From: Campylobacterales bacterium
Lineage (GTDB): Bacteria; Campylobacterota; Campylobacteria; Campylobacterales; QNZT01
DNA: 11,755 bases
Reading direction: 5' to 3'
Assembly: GCA_015662615.1 (NCBI GenBank)
Contig: DQTU01000077.1
Location: 1-11,755 of the forward strand
Shown here: positions 1 through 6,116 of the stretch, piece by piece
Layout of the letters: each line of letters starts with the position of its first letter
Numbering within the stretch: the first letter of the stretch is position 1
Position numbers and translations under genes: made by a program
The notes under the pieces: model-generated
Told to the model about the DNA's origin: nothing
Seen by the model: only the letters and a program-made list of their open reading frames with translations
Databases searched by the model: none

Positions 1-2
1 AA

Positions 3-821
3 GTAGATGACTTAGATGATTTGACTTTGAGTTTAAAAAAGACGCAACAATCTTTGATTGATGAAAACAGTAATCTACAAGATGCAAAAACAGTTTTATT
101 ATCTGAAAAAAATATTCTATTACAAAATATCGTCAATAAATCTCAAGAACTTGAGTCTATGGATGACCAGTTATCGGAAATTGAAAAACTTATAGGTATA
201 GAACCCGATATTAGTGAAGCATTTGACAACAGGGCTCAAGCAGCCAAGCAAAAAAGTTTGAAAAACATAGAGTCTGCAAAATTATCAATCGCAGAACTAT
301 CTTTGCTAAATAAAAGTATTCCTACTGGTCTGCCGTTAAAAAGTTATAAAAGAATTTCTGATGGTTTTGGTTATAGAATTCATCCTATTACAAAAAAGCG
401 TGTTTTTCATTTTGGATTAGATTTTGCGGCTAAGACTGGTACGCCTATTTATGCTCCTGCTGATGGTGTTGTCTCTTATGCAAAACGAAAAGGCGGCTAT
501 GGGAAGTTTTTACTGCTTGACCATCCGTTTGGATTTAGTACTGGCTATGGACATTTAAATAAGTATGCCGTCAAAGAGGGTACTTATGTATATAAAGGTG
601 ATCTCATCGCTTATGTGGGAAATACAGGCAAAAGTACCGGATCACATCTTCACTATGAAGTCCGTTATCTGCACAAATGGTTAAATCCTAAATCTTTTGT
701 CAATTGGTCTGAAGATAGTTATCAGAAGATTATGAAAAAAGAGCGTCGCGTAAAATGGAAAAAATTAATTGAGCAGTTACATCATAGGTATACCTATAAA
801 AGTACTATTGCTTTGAAGTAG
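3..821 (+). CDS. M23-family peptidoglycan endopeptidase, 5' end outside window
   Basis: The frame is open from base 3, so the gene starts before the window; 272 residues are visible. The first ~95 residues are polar and heptad-like, rich in K, E, Q and L, and predict a coiled coil. They are followed by a complete LytM/M23 zinc metallopeptidase domain. Counting from the codon at 21, the metal and catalytic residues are visible as H130 and D134 (HFGLD), H178 (GHLNK) and H209/H211 (the HLH of GSHLHYEV). All are intact, so an active endopeptidase cutting peptide crosslinks in the periplasm is likely. A coiled coil plus M23 resembles cell-shape endopeptidases of the Helicobacter Csd1/Csd2 type and EnvC/NlpD-like proteins; I cannot choose between them without the N-terminus. 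The C-terminal ~35 residues are basic (KKERRVKWKK). It converges with the helicase gene, leaving three bases between the stop codons. Confidence 0.9.
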   Translation, partial: VDDLDDLTLSLKKTQQSLIDENSNLQDAKTVLLSEKNILLQNIVNKSQELESMDDQLSEIEKLIGIEPDISEAFDNRAQAAKQKSLKNIESAKLSIAELSLLNKSIPTGLPLKSYKRISDGFGYRIHPITKKRVFHFGLDFAAKTGTPIYAPADGVVSYAKRKGGYGKFLLLDHPFGFSTGYGHLNKYAVKEGTYVYKGDLIAYVGNTGKSTGSHLHYEVRYLHKWLNPKSFVNWSEDSYQKIMKKERRVKWKKLIEQLHHRYTYKSTIALK

Positions 822-824
822 AGA

Positions 825-2057
825 TTAGCCTTTTAGGGCTTTTTCTCTAGCTTTATCTTTTTTACTTTTTCGTTTACCTTTAACGGGTGCTTTACCTTTG
901 ACTTTTTTAGGCGCATCTCCCATTAGTTCAAATCCCTCTATCTCTTCTCGTTCAAGTTTAACATCACTTCGCTTTTCGATAAGTTTAAAATGGTCACTAT
1001 CCTCATGTCCTACAAAAGAGAGTGCAACTCCAGATTTTCCAGCTCGTGCTGTTCGACCAATTCGGTGGATATAATCAGCAGGAGAGCGAGGCAAATCAAA
1101 ATTTACAACGCAAGAGATATTATCGATATCCAGCCCCCTCGCCGCGATATCTGTTGCAAAAAGGATATGAATTTTTCTAGATTTAAACGCATTTAGTGTG
1201 TCGTTTCTATCTTCTTGGTCAAGGCTTCCGTGGAAAGATTCTGCTTTAAACCCATGTTTCCTAAATTTTGCGGCAATATTATCAGTTGCTCTTCTGTTTG
1301 CCATAAATACCAAAACAAGTTCCCAATCATTTTCCGTTAAGAGATGTCTAAGAAGTGGACCTCTATTTTCACGATTTACCTCTATCGCACGCTGTTGAAT
1401 ATTATCGACGGTTTGTCTCTCTTCTTCTATGGTGATTTCTATGGCATCTTGTGTAATTCTTGAAGCAATCTCTTGCATCTTAGGAGGGTAGGTAGCTGAA
1501 AACAGAAGGTTTTGTCGTTTATCAGGTAGTGCTTCAAGGATAATATCAAGCTCCTCTGAAAATCCTAAATCAAGCATTTTATCTGCTTCATCAAGTACAA
1601 AAAATTCAAGCTTCGATAAATTTATCTGCTTTTTATTTAGGATATCAATCAGCCGTCCAGAAGTTGCCACTACTACATCACAACCTTGTTGTATATCATA
1701 AAGTTGGTCTCCGATACTCTCTCCACCGATAACACTAACAATTTTGGGTTGTTTGGATAAAAACTCGCCAAAAGTTTTAAAGGTTTGAGCCACTTGAATG
1801 GTTAACTCCCTTGTTGGTGTTAAAACAAGTGCTTTGATCTTTGATTTCCCCTCTGGTATGTTTTGTGACCAAAGTTCCAATAGTGGTAAAACAAAACTTG
1901 CACTTTTACCACTTCCTGTTTGGGCTCTTGCTAGGACATCTTGTCCAGAAAGTACAAGTGGAATTACTTTTTCTTGGATAGGTGTTGGTTTTGTAAATCC
2001 ACTTTTGTCAAGTGCTTGTTTGATTGGTTGTGAGAGTTTAAGGGGTGAAAATGGCAT
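825..2057 (-). CDS. rhlE: DEAD-box ATP-dependent RNA helicase, RhlE type
   Basis: The protein has 410 residues from the ATG at 2057; AAAGGAAA lies about 8 bases upstream. An open stretch further upstream to 2138 has no helicase similarity and no ribosome binding site. All core motifs are present in order: Q motif PTPIQ (24-28), Walker A AQTGSGKS (45-52), PTREL (81-85), TSGRL (132-136), DEAD (156-159), SAT (187-189), ATDIAARGLD (301-310) and HRIGRTARAG (331-340). Together they give the two RecA-like domains. The last ~30 residues are a Lys/Arg-rich tail (KGKAPVKGKRKSKKDKAREK), as in RhlE proteins, where it helps bind RNA. The expected role is ATP-driven unwinding of RNA duplexes in ribosome assembly or mRNA turnover, often important in the cold. 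The family is certain; RhlE rather than another DEAD-box subgroup is likely from the short basic tail. Confidence 0.93.
   Translation of the reverse strand: MPFSPLKLSQPIKQALDKSGFTKPTPIQEKVIPLVLSGQDVLARAQTGSGKSASFVLPLLELWSQNIPEGKSKIKALVLTPTRELTIQVAQTFKTFGEFLSKQPKIVSVIGGESIGDQLYDIQQGCDVVVATSGRLIDILNKKQINLSKLEFFVLDEADKMLDLGFSEELDIILEALPDKRQNLLFSATYPPKMQEIASRITQDAIEITIEEERQTVDNIQQRAIEVNRENRGPLLRHLLTENDWELVLVFMANRRATDNIAAKFRKHGFKAESFHGSLDQEDRNDTLNAFKSRKIHILFATDIAARGLDIDNISCVVNFDLPRSPADYIHRIGRTARAGKSGVALSFVGHEDSDHFKLIEKRSDVKLEREEIEGFELMGDAPKKVKGKAPVKGKRKSKKDKAREKALKG
827..847 (+). terminator. Weak hairpin plus T-run between convergent genes
   Basis: AGCC (827-830), a six-base loop and GGCT (837-840) are followed at once by TTTTTCTCT. 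The stem is only 4 bp and lies partly inside the 3' end of the helicase gene. It could end transcription of the M23 gene, but so short a stem makes it a weak candidate. Confidence 0.25.
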
Positions 2058-2110
2058 CTTGTAGTTTCCTTTGATGACATAATAACATAGTTGTTGCGGT
2101 AATAAGCAGC

Positions 2111-2136
2111 GAGGGGTGTATTTGTAACACCACCTC
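2111..2136 (-). promoter_or_regulatory. 9-bp hairpin in the leader of the helicase gene
   Basis: On the minus strand GAGG-T-GGTGT pairs with ACACC-CCTC around a seven-base loop, giving 9 bp with one bulged T. It sits 53 bases upstream of the helicase ATG and about 15 bases after the stop of the broken cytochrome gene. No T-run follows on either strand, so it is not a standard Rho-independent terminator. It could be an mRNA processing or stabilising structure, or a 5' leader element of the helicase. An 8-bp palindrome, CACTAGTG, adjoins it at 2136-2143. Confidence 0.45.
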
Positions 2137-2151
2137 ACTAGTGTAGACTAT

Positions 2152-2516
2152 CTATTTGTCATATTTATGATAAAGATAATCGGCCAGTCCTGTTGTCTCT
2201 TCATCACTCATAACCCCTTTTAGAGACGGCATAAGACCAAAGTCTTTAATTGCTCTTTTTCCATAAAGAGATTTTCTTTTATCAGGTTCATTAATATAAT
2301 CTTTCACAAAAGTGATGAATGCTTCTTTAGTTTGCTTACAACATCTCCAGCATAGGGAGCTTCATATATATTTGTAATTTTTCCACCAGATTCATTTACG
2401 CCTACTACTGTAGTGTGACAACTTGAACAGTAGTTGTTAAAAAGTTCTTCTCCTGATTGAGCAAATAGTGTTGATGCAGAGAGTAGTGTATCAAGCAGAA
2501 TATTTTTTGTCTTCAT
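2152..2516 (-). pseudogene. Small secreted class I cytochrome c, frameshifted
   Basis: The first frame starts at the ATG at 2516. It encodes a signal peptide (about residues 1-19, ending LFAQ) and the haem-binding CSSCH motif (C30, C33, H34), then stops after 70 residues at 2304. The rest of the cytochrome fold continues without break in the -1 frame, starting at KEAFITFVKDYINEPDK, with FGLMPSLKG supplying the expected axial Met and SDEETTGLADYLY forming the last helix, to a TAG at 2152. Both parts are typical of a ~120-residue periplasmic monohaem cytochrome that passes electrons to terminal oxidases or reductases. One base is missing near the CTAAAGAAG stretch at about 2317-2330. This is either a recent inactivating deletion or a sequencing error; no classic X-XXY-YYZ slippery heptamer is visible. 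Confidence 0.8.
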
Positions 2517-2549
2517 CTTTATTAAACCTAATAATTAAATATACTTTCA

Positions 2550-2555
2550 ATTATA
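2550..2555 (-). promoter_or_regulatory. Possible -10 box for the cytochrome c gene
   Basis: TATAAT occurs on the minus strand 33 bases before the cytochrome ATG, in the 46-base gap after the TauE gene. It would give this gene its own promoter. Only the -10 match supports it, and the region is AT-rich. Confidence 0.3.
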
Positions 2556-2562
2556 TCTAAAA

Positions 2563-3285
2563 TTACACTAAAAGCATTTTAATAGCGATACTATAAAGTG
2601 CAAGAGCCAGAATTTTTTTAATCGTTGCAGACGATACTTTATGATGCAATATATAATTTCCTATCATCCCACCGATATATGCAGCAATTCCAACTACTGC
2701 CAAAAGAAGATAATCAAGTTCAATATGGTTCGCATAACTCAAAAAAGCAACAATAGAAGAGAAAGGTATCACAAATGAGATACCAATGGCAATTTTTTTA
2801 GCATCATATCCAAAAAGAAGTAGTATCGGAGAGATAATAGAACCTCCACCGATACCTAAAAACCCAGAAAACAGTCCGCCGATAGCGCCTGAAAAAAGTA
2901 AGATTGCTTTACTATGTTTTCCCTCTTTTTTAGCAGGTTTTTTGAAAAATAGAATCATCGAAGCAATGACCAAAAGAGTATAGGCAAAAATGGTTTTTAC
3001 AATTTCTGTATTGACTAAAAAGGAAATTTGTGCTCCTGCTAATGCCATGATAGAAGAGCTAATGACCAATGGAGCCACAAACTGAAAATCAAAGAGCTTC
3101 TTTTTTAGGTTTAAAACACTTGTTGTTATGGTTGTTACGGAGTTAACAAAAAGACCACTTGCCCGTGCGAGGTCAAAAGTTAGCCCTGCCATATTTAGAG
3201 TTGGCACCAATGCAACAGCCGAACCCAGCCCTGCTATTGCAAAAATGGTTGATAAAAATAGAGTGAGAAAAAAGTACTCAAGCAT
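2563..3285 (-). CDS. TauE/SafE-family membrane transporter
   Basis: The 240-residue hydrophobic protein has about seven to eight predicted membrane segments in two repeated halves. They are separated by a charged loop at about 115-126 (KKPAKKEGKHSK). The glycine-rich signature of the family is visible at the start of the second half, GGLFSGFLGIGGGSIISP (about 136-153), with a matching stretch AIAGLGSAVALVP near the N-terminus. TauE/SafE proteins are thought to export sulfite, sulfoacetate or related organosulfur anions across the inner membrane; the substrate here cannot be read from sequence. The ATG lies inside the end of the MFS gene (8-base overlap, ATGCTTGA), so translation is probably coupled. 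It is the last gene of the operon that begins with the DUF134 regulator. Confidence 0.85.
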   Translation of the reverse strand: MLEYFFLTLFLSTIFAIAGLGSAVALVPTLNMAGLTFDLARASGLFVNSVTTITTSVLNLKKKLFDFQFVAPLVISSSIMALAGAQISFLVNTEIVKTIFAYTLLVIASMILFFKKPAKKEGKHSKAILLFSGAIGGLFSGFLGIGGGSIISPILLLFGYDAKKIAIGISFVIPFSSIVAFLSYANHIELDYLLLAVVGIAAYIGGMIGNYILHHKVSSATIKKILALALYSIAIKMLLV

Positions 3286-4501
3286 GTTTAATATTTTTAA
3301 GCTTCAAACTAAGATACAGACTCAAAACCAAAAGCCCAATGGTCAACATATAGATAAATGTATAACTTTTAATAAAGGTAAGTATCACACCTCCTAAAAT
3401 TGGAAAAAAGAGTCCTAGCGAAGTTATATTTACTTGAAGTGCGGCATAGACAGGTCGCTTATCCTCTGGTGCAATCTCAATCACTAAGTTCATATCACTT
3501 ATCTTAAAACCGTCAAATGCTACGCCAAAAAGTAAAAAGATCAATGCATAACTATAAAAACTTTCAGCAAATAGTGCGATAACAAAGGCAATAATCATAA
3601 AAAGCAGGCTAAGAGTTAGCATCTTTTCATAGTCATGAATTTTTCTCCATAAAAATGTACTTCCTATGATACTTCCTATCATTTGTAGTGTGATAAAACC
3701 ACCAAGCATCCAACCTGTAAGCGTGAATGAATCGTTAGCATTTAAAATCACAAAAGGCATGGCTAAAAAGTAGCTGTAGCCTAGTAAGATTACGATAATT
3801 TGCTTTTTAAGCCTTTGGTCACTTTTCAGAAGTGTGACTGCATTTTGTACAAAGAGCTTAAAGCTTTTTTCTTTGATAGATATGTTCTCTTTTACAGGTT
3901 CTTCAATCGTTACAAATATAGCAAATCCTATCGCCATGAGCAGACTGCTGATCATAAAAAGATAAGCATAGTTCATGGGTGCTTCATAGACACTGAGTAC
4001 ATAACCAGCAATTCCTCCACTGATAATCGAAGCGATAGAACCAGCAACCTGCCTATTTGCCATGGTCTTGCCACGATATTTTTTAGAAAAAAGTTTTGCT
4101 TGAAGCTCTTTAAAGTATATCGCACCAAATCCTGCCATAAATGAGAAGAAAAAGAGCCCCACACCGATGAAAAACAGTGTTAAAGGTTTATTGCTATCTC
4201 CTAAAAAGAAGATGCTCACTCCCACTAAAAGCCAGCTGAGAAATCTAAAGAAAAAGACTTTTCTAAAATAGGGCATGACCTGTTTATAGGCTTGTGCATG
4301 AAATGCTGCATAGAGTTGAACCACAACAGCCCCACCACGAAGCAAAGAGGCAAATATTCCTACGATGATAACACTCTCTGTAAAGTGATTTACCATCAGA
4401 GGAAGTATCGTTGAAGGCTCTGCTATGGTTATGGCAAGTGCTAAAAAGAAAGCATGTACCACATTTTTAGTATTGTTTTTTGGATTGTCTATCTTAAACA
4501 T
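3278..4501 (-). CDS. Major facilitator superfamily transporter
   Basis: The 407-residue protein has about twelve hydrophobic segments, starting with HAFFLALAITIAEPSTILPLMV. A cytoplasmic central loop at about 200-230 (EEPVKENISIKEKSFK) divides two six-helix halves, as in MFS carriers. Basic loops after helices, such as KYRGKTMANRQVAGS (141-155), fit the inside-positive rule. A charged, conserved-looking stretch DGFKISDMNLVIEIAPEDKRPVYAA lies near helix 10-11. The substrate is unknown. The start has AAAGAG 4 bases upstream and lies 8 bases after the NifU-domain gene; the 3' end overlaps the TauE gene. Two transporters of different families at the end of one operon suggest export or import of a small ion or metabolite linked to the upstream cofactor genes. 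Confidence 0.85.
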   Translation of the reverse strand: MFKIDNPKNNTKNVVHAFFLALAITIAEPSTILPLMVNHFTESVIIVGIFASLLRGGAVVVQLYAAFHAQAYKQVMPYFRKVFFFRFLSWLLVGVSIFFLGDSNKPLTLFFIGVGLFFFSFMAGFGAIYFKELQAKLFSKKYRGKTMANRQVAGSIASIISGGIAGYVLSVYEAPMNYAYLFMISSLLMAIGFAIFVTIEEPVKENISIKEKSFKLFVQNAVTLLKSDQRLKKQIIVILLGYSYFLAMPFVILNANDSFTLTGWMLGGFITLQMIGSIIGSTFLWRKIHDYEKMLTLSLLFMIIAFVIALFAESFYSYALIFLLFGVAFDGFKISDMNLVIEIAPEDKRPVYAALQVNITSLGLFFPILGGVILTFIKSYTFIYMLTIGLLVLSLYLSLKLKNIKHA

Positions 4502-4509
4502 TATTCTCT

Positions 4510-4833
4510 TTAAAATAGGTTCTTAACTTTGGCAATTAATCCCTCTTCCTCTTCTTTGTAACAATCCTCAGGAAGTTTGTTCTCTGGTGTCCCATCAACA
4601 TTCATAACTTCTAACTCAGGATGAATTAAAATTCTCAACTCTTTTTGGATAACCATCTTTGTAGTCATCAAACTCATTGAACAACCACCACATGCTCCTG
4701 TAAGTGCGATATAGACCTTACCGTCTTTTACACCAAGTAGTTTAACACCTCCACCATGTGACTTTACATATTCACTTGTTTTTGGCAGATTGTATTTTAC
4801 TGCTCCATAAATCTCTTCATCTGAAAATATCAT
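4510..4833 (-). CDS. NifU C-terminal-domain (NFU-type) Fe-S scaffold protein
   Basis: The 107-residue protein consists mainly of one NifU C-terminal domain. The defining CxxC is at C48-C51 in TGACGGCSMSLMTTKMVIQKEL, which holds a bridging Fe-S cluster between two monomers in the NFU family. The expected role is to carry and deliver [4Fe-4S] clusters to apo-proteins in the cytoplasm. A variable acidic tail follows (CYKEEEEGLIAKVKNLF) with an extra Cys at 91. The ribosome binding site AAGGA overlaps the TrmO stop codon, and only 4 bases separate the genes, which points to coupled translation. Pairing with a NifX-like gene in an operon without nitrogenase genes suggests cofactor maintenance for other metalloenzymes. 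Confidence 0.87.
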   Translation of the reverse strand: MIFSDEEIYGAVKYNLPKTSEYVKSHGGGVKLLGVKDGKVYIALTGACGGCSMSLMTTKMVIQKELRILIHPELEVMNVDGTPENKLPEDCYKEEEEGLIAKVKNLF

Positions 4834-4837
4834 ATTT

Positions 4838-5341
4838 TTATCCTTGTTTTATTTGTACAAATCTGTCATCAGATTTTTTCTTACTTACTTCTTCTAAACT
4901 TGATTTCATCCACCCTGATTTCACTTCACCCTCAACCTTGTCAAAATTTTCAATATAAGGTTTGATATCCAAAAGCGGTGTACCATCAAGTATATCAACA
5001 CCTTTAATAGTCACGATATTATCTTCAACTTTTACAAGCTCCACAACTGAAAGACCGATGCTGTTTGGGTGCATCGGTGTTCTTGTCGAAAAGACTCCTC
5101 GCGGACGCTGAGTCATATCGTTAAATGGAATCACGCTTAATTTTGGCTCTTTGACTTTATGAAAATAATAAATCAGATAAACATGTGAAAAACCATCTAA
5201 ATCTTTAAGCCCCTCTTTAAACTCTTTATCAAATTCAATTGTTGCAAATACTTCTTTTGCCCCTTTAGGTTGTACTGGCATGTCAACCAAGTCACAATAT
5301 GGGGAGCGTATCGTACCAATAGAATTTAGTGAAATATCCAT
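4838..5341 (-). CDS. trmO: TrmO/TsaA-type tRNA (t6A37) N6-methyltransferase
   Basis: The 167-residue protein belongs to the TsaA/UPF0066/VirR family. Signature stretches are FSHVYLIYYFH (51-61), the S-adenosylmethionine-site segment RGVFSTRTPMHPNSIGLS (81-98) and DGTPLLDIKPYI (119-130). E. coli TrmO methylates N6 of threonylcarbamoyl-adenosine at position 37 of tRNA-Thr. This homologue has the core domain but lacks the C-terminal extension of the E. coli enzyme (about 235 residues), as many bacterial and archaeal members do. It lies 5 bases after the NifX-like gene, with no clear ribosome binding site of its own, so it probably relies on translational coupling. TsaA-family genes recur near molybdenum and metal cofactor genes in anaerobes, and a non-tRNA role cannot be excluded. 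Confidence 0.85.
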   Translation of the reverse strand: MDISLNSIGTIRSPYCDLVDMPVQPKGAKEVFATIEFDKEFKEGLKDLDGFSHVYLIYYFHKVKEPKLSVIPFNDMTQRPRGVFSTRTPMHPNSIGLSVVELVKVEDNIVTIKGVDILDGTPLLDIKPYIENFDKVEGEVKSGWMKSSLEEVSKKKSDDRFVQIKQG

Positions 5342-5346
5342 TGTCG

Positions 5347-5712
5347 CTAATGTTTCGTCTCATGATGTGCGATAATTTCCAACATCTTTTCCTCATTTAG
5401 CTCAGTGAGCGTATTGTCATCAAACTTTTGAACTATCTCTTCAAGTAAAATTCTCTCAAAGCCTGCGTGATATAGTTTGATAGTGCCTAGTGACTTTATC
5501 AACTCATACGGTGTTACACCCATTTCCATAAAAATAATTGCATCTATGTTATTAGATGCAAACCATCTAATAACTTCATGTCCACCTTGTGCAGGATTTT
5601 TTTTGATATTTATCTTTCCATCTTCCACAAAAGCAAACCACTTTGCCTTGCCAAAAAGTGGTGCTACTGCTGGGTTTTCTCTGTCTGTTTTTACAGGTAT
5701 TGCTATCTTCAT
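5347..5712 (-). CDS. NifX/MTH1175-like dinitrogenase iron-molybdenum cofactor family protein
   Basis: The 121-residue protein has the RNase H-like fold signature of the NifB/NifX/VnfX/MTH1175 family. MKIAIPVKTD forms the first strand, APLFGKAKWFAFVEDGKI (17-34) is the characteristic second block, and SNNIDAIIFMEMGVTPYELIKSLGTIKLYHAG covers the central helix-strand units. Members bind FeMo-co precursors or, in the Desulfovibrio orange protein, a Mo-Cu-S cluster without covalent Cys ligands. This protein has no Cys at all. The C-terminus ends in a His-rich tail (IIAHHETKH). The ATG at 5712 is preceded by GGGAGAG, 11 bases after the regulator's stop codon. No nif genes are nearby, so a role in a metal cluster other than nitrogenase is more likely; which one is unknown. 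Confidence 0.85.
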   Translation of the reverse strand: MKIAIPVKTDRENPAVAPLFGKAKWFAFVEDGKINIKKNPAQGGHEVIRWFASNNIDAIIFMEMGVTPYELIKSLGTIKLYHAGFERILLEEIVQKFDDNTLTELNEEKMLEIIAHHETKH

Positions 5713-5723
5713 TTTCTCTCTCC

Positions 5724-6011
5724 CTAATTTTGTTTTGTAATCGAAATCGCCTTATTATGAAGTAAAGCATCCGAAATTTTTCTGTGTGCACTCTCAATCA
5801 ATCTTGAAAAAGTTGTTCGTGATATCCCCATCCGATCTGCACACTCTTGTTGATACAATCCTTCAAAATCACTAAGTCGTATCGCTTCCATCTCATCAAT
5901 ATCCAATATCATTTTTTCCAAGGAGTTTTTACGAACTCCACATGGTTTAAAACAGACATGGGTATGGTCTTTTTCAATGTTACGAGTTAGTTTTTTTCTT
6001 CCAGATTGCAT
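5724..6011 (-). CDS. DUF134/UPF0251 helix-turn-helix DNA-binding protein, likely operon regulator
   Basis: I chose the ATG at 6011 (95 residues) because AAGGA lies 7 bases upstream; a TTG directly before it is less likely. The family core LDIDEMEAIRLSDFEGLYQQECADRMGISRTTFSRLIESAHRKISDAL (about 36-83) is clear, with a sigma-region-4-like helix-turn-helix at about 51-80. DUF134 proteins often neighbour NifX/MTH1175-type genes in anaerobes, including the setting of the Desulfovibrio orange-protein complex, and are predicted regulators. An N-terminal HTHVCFKPCG (16-25) carries two His and two Cys where relatives usually have uncharged residues at the Cys positions, so it may sense a metal or redox state. 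First gene of the operon, divergent from the barrel gene, facing two copies of a palindromic operator. Confidence 0.87.
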   Translation of the reverse strand: MQSGRKKLTRNIEKDHTHVCFKPCGVRKNSLEKMILDIDEMEAIRLSDFEGLYQQECADRMGISRTTFSRLIESAHRKISDALLHNKAISITKQN

Positions 6012-6030
6012 CAAATATTCCTTTATATTA

Positions 6031-6044
6031 TGAACATATGTTCA
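6031..6044. promoter_or_regulatory. Operator 1: palindrome TGAACATATGTTCA
   Basis: This is a perfect 14-bp palindrome 20 bases upstream of the regulator ATG. Its edge touches the likely -10 (CATAAT on the minus strand, 6027-6032), so a bound protein would block transcription of the operon. Its centre is 33 bp, about three helical turns, from the second copy. The likely binder is the adjacent DUF134 protein, by inference from position. Confidence 0.7.
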
Positions 6045-6064
6045 AATATGGAGAGCATTATAAC

Positions 6065-6076
6065 GAACATATGTTC
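6065..6076. promoter_or_regulatory. Operator 2: palindrome GAACATATGTTC
   Basis: This is the second exact copy of the 12-bp core. Flanks are shared in mirror orientation: TTATGAACATATGTTC (6028-6043) and GAACATATGTTCATAA (6065-6080). Each site therefore faces the gene on its own side. It covers the expected -35 region of the barrel gene promoter, suggesting shared control of both transcripts. Confidence 0.7.
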
Positions 6077-6091
6077 ATAAGTCAAATTATA

Positions 6092-6106
6092 TTATAATTA
6101 TTATAA
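6092..6106. promoter_or_regulatory. Promoter -10 within a Fur-box-like palindrome
   Basis: TTATAATTATTATAA is a perfect 7-1-7 inverted repeat, differing from the Fur 7-1-7 consensus (TGATAATNATTATCA) at two symmetric positions. It contains TATAAT at 6093-6098, a plausible -10 for the barrel gene with a start site near 6105, just before the ribosome binding site AAGGA (6105-6109). Iron control would fit an outer-membrane protein, but the AT-rich background makes chance similarity possible. Confidence 0.4.
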
Positions 6107-6116
6107 GGAAAAATAT

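Noticed and set aside
2111..2136. Rho-independent terminator for the cytochrome gene
   Set aside because: The stem is good, but no T-run follows on either strand.
2058..2138. N-terminal extension of the helicase to 2138
   Set aside because: The extra 27 residues are Cys/Tyr-rich, cross the hairpin and have no ribosome binding site, whereas the ATG at 2057 has AAAGGA at good spacing and gives the normal N-terminus.
2315..2335. Programmed -1 frameshift in the cytochrome gene
   Set aside because: No slippery heptamer or downstream stimulatory structure is evident; a simple one-base deletion or sequencing error explains it.
3800..4144. Plus-strand open frame of 114 codons within the MFS gene
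   Set aside because: It is antisense to a clear transporter gene, has no ribosome binding site and reads as low-quality protein.
5347..5712. Nitrogenase cluster
   Set aside because: NifX-like and NifU-like domains are present, but no nifHDK, nifB, nifE or nifN genes are in the window, and both families have wider roles.
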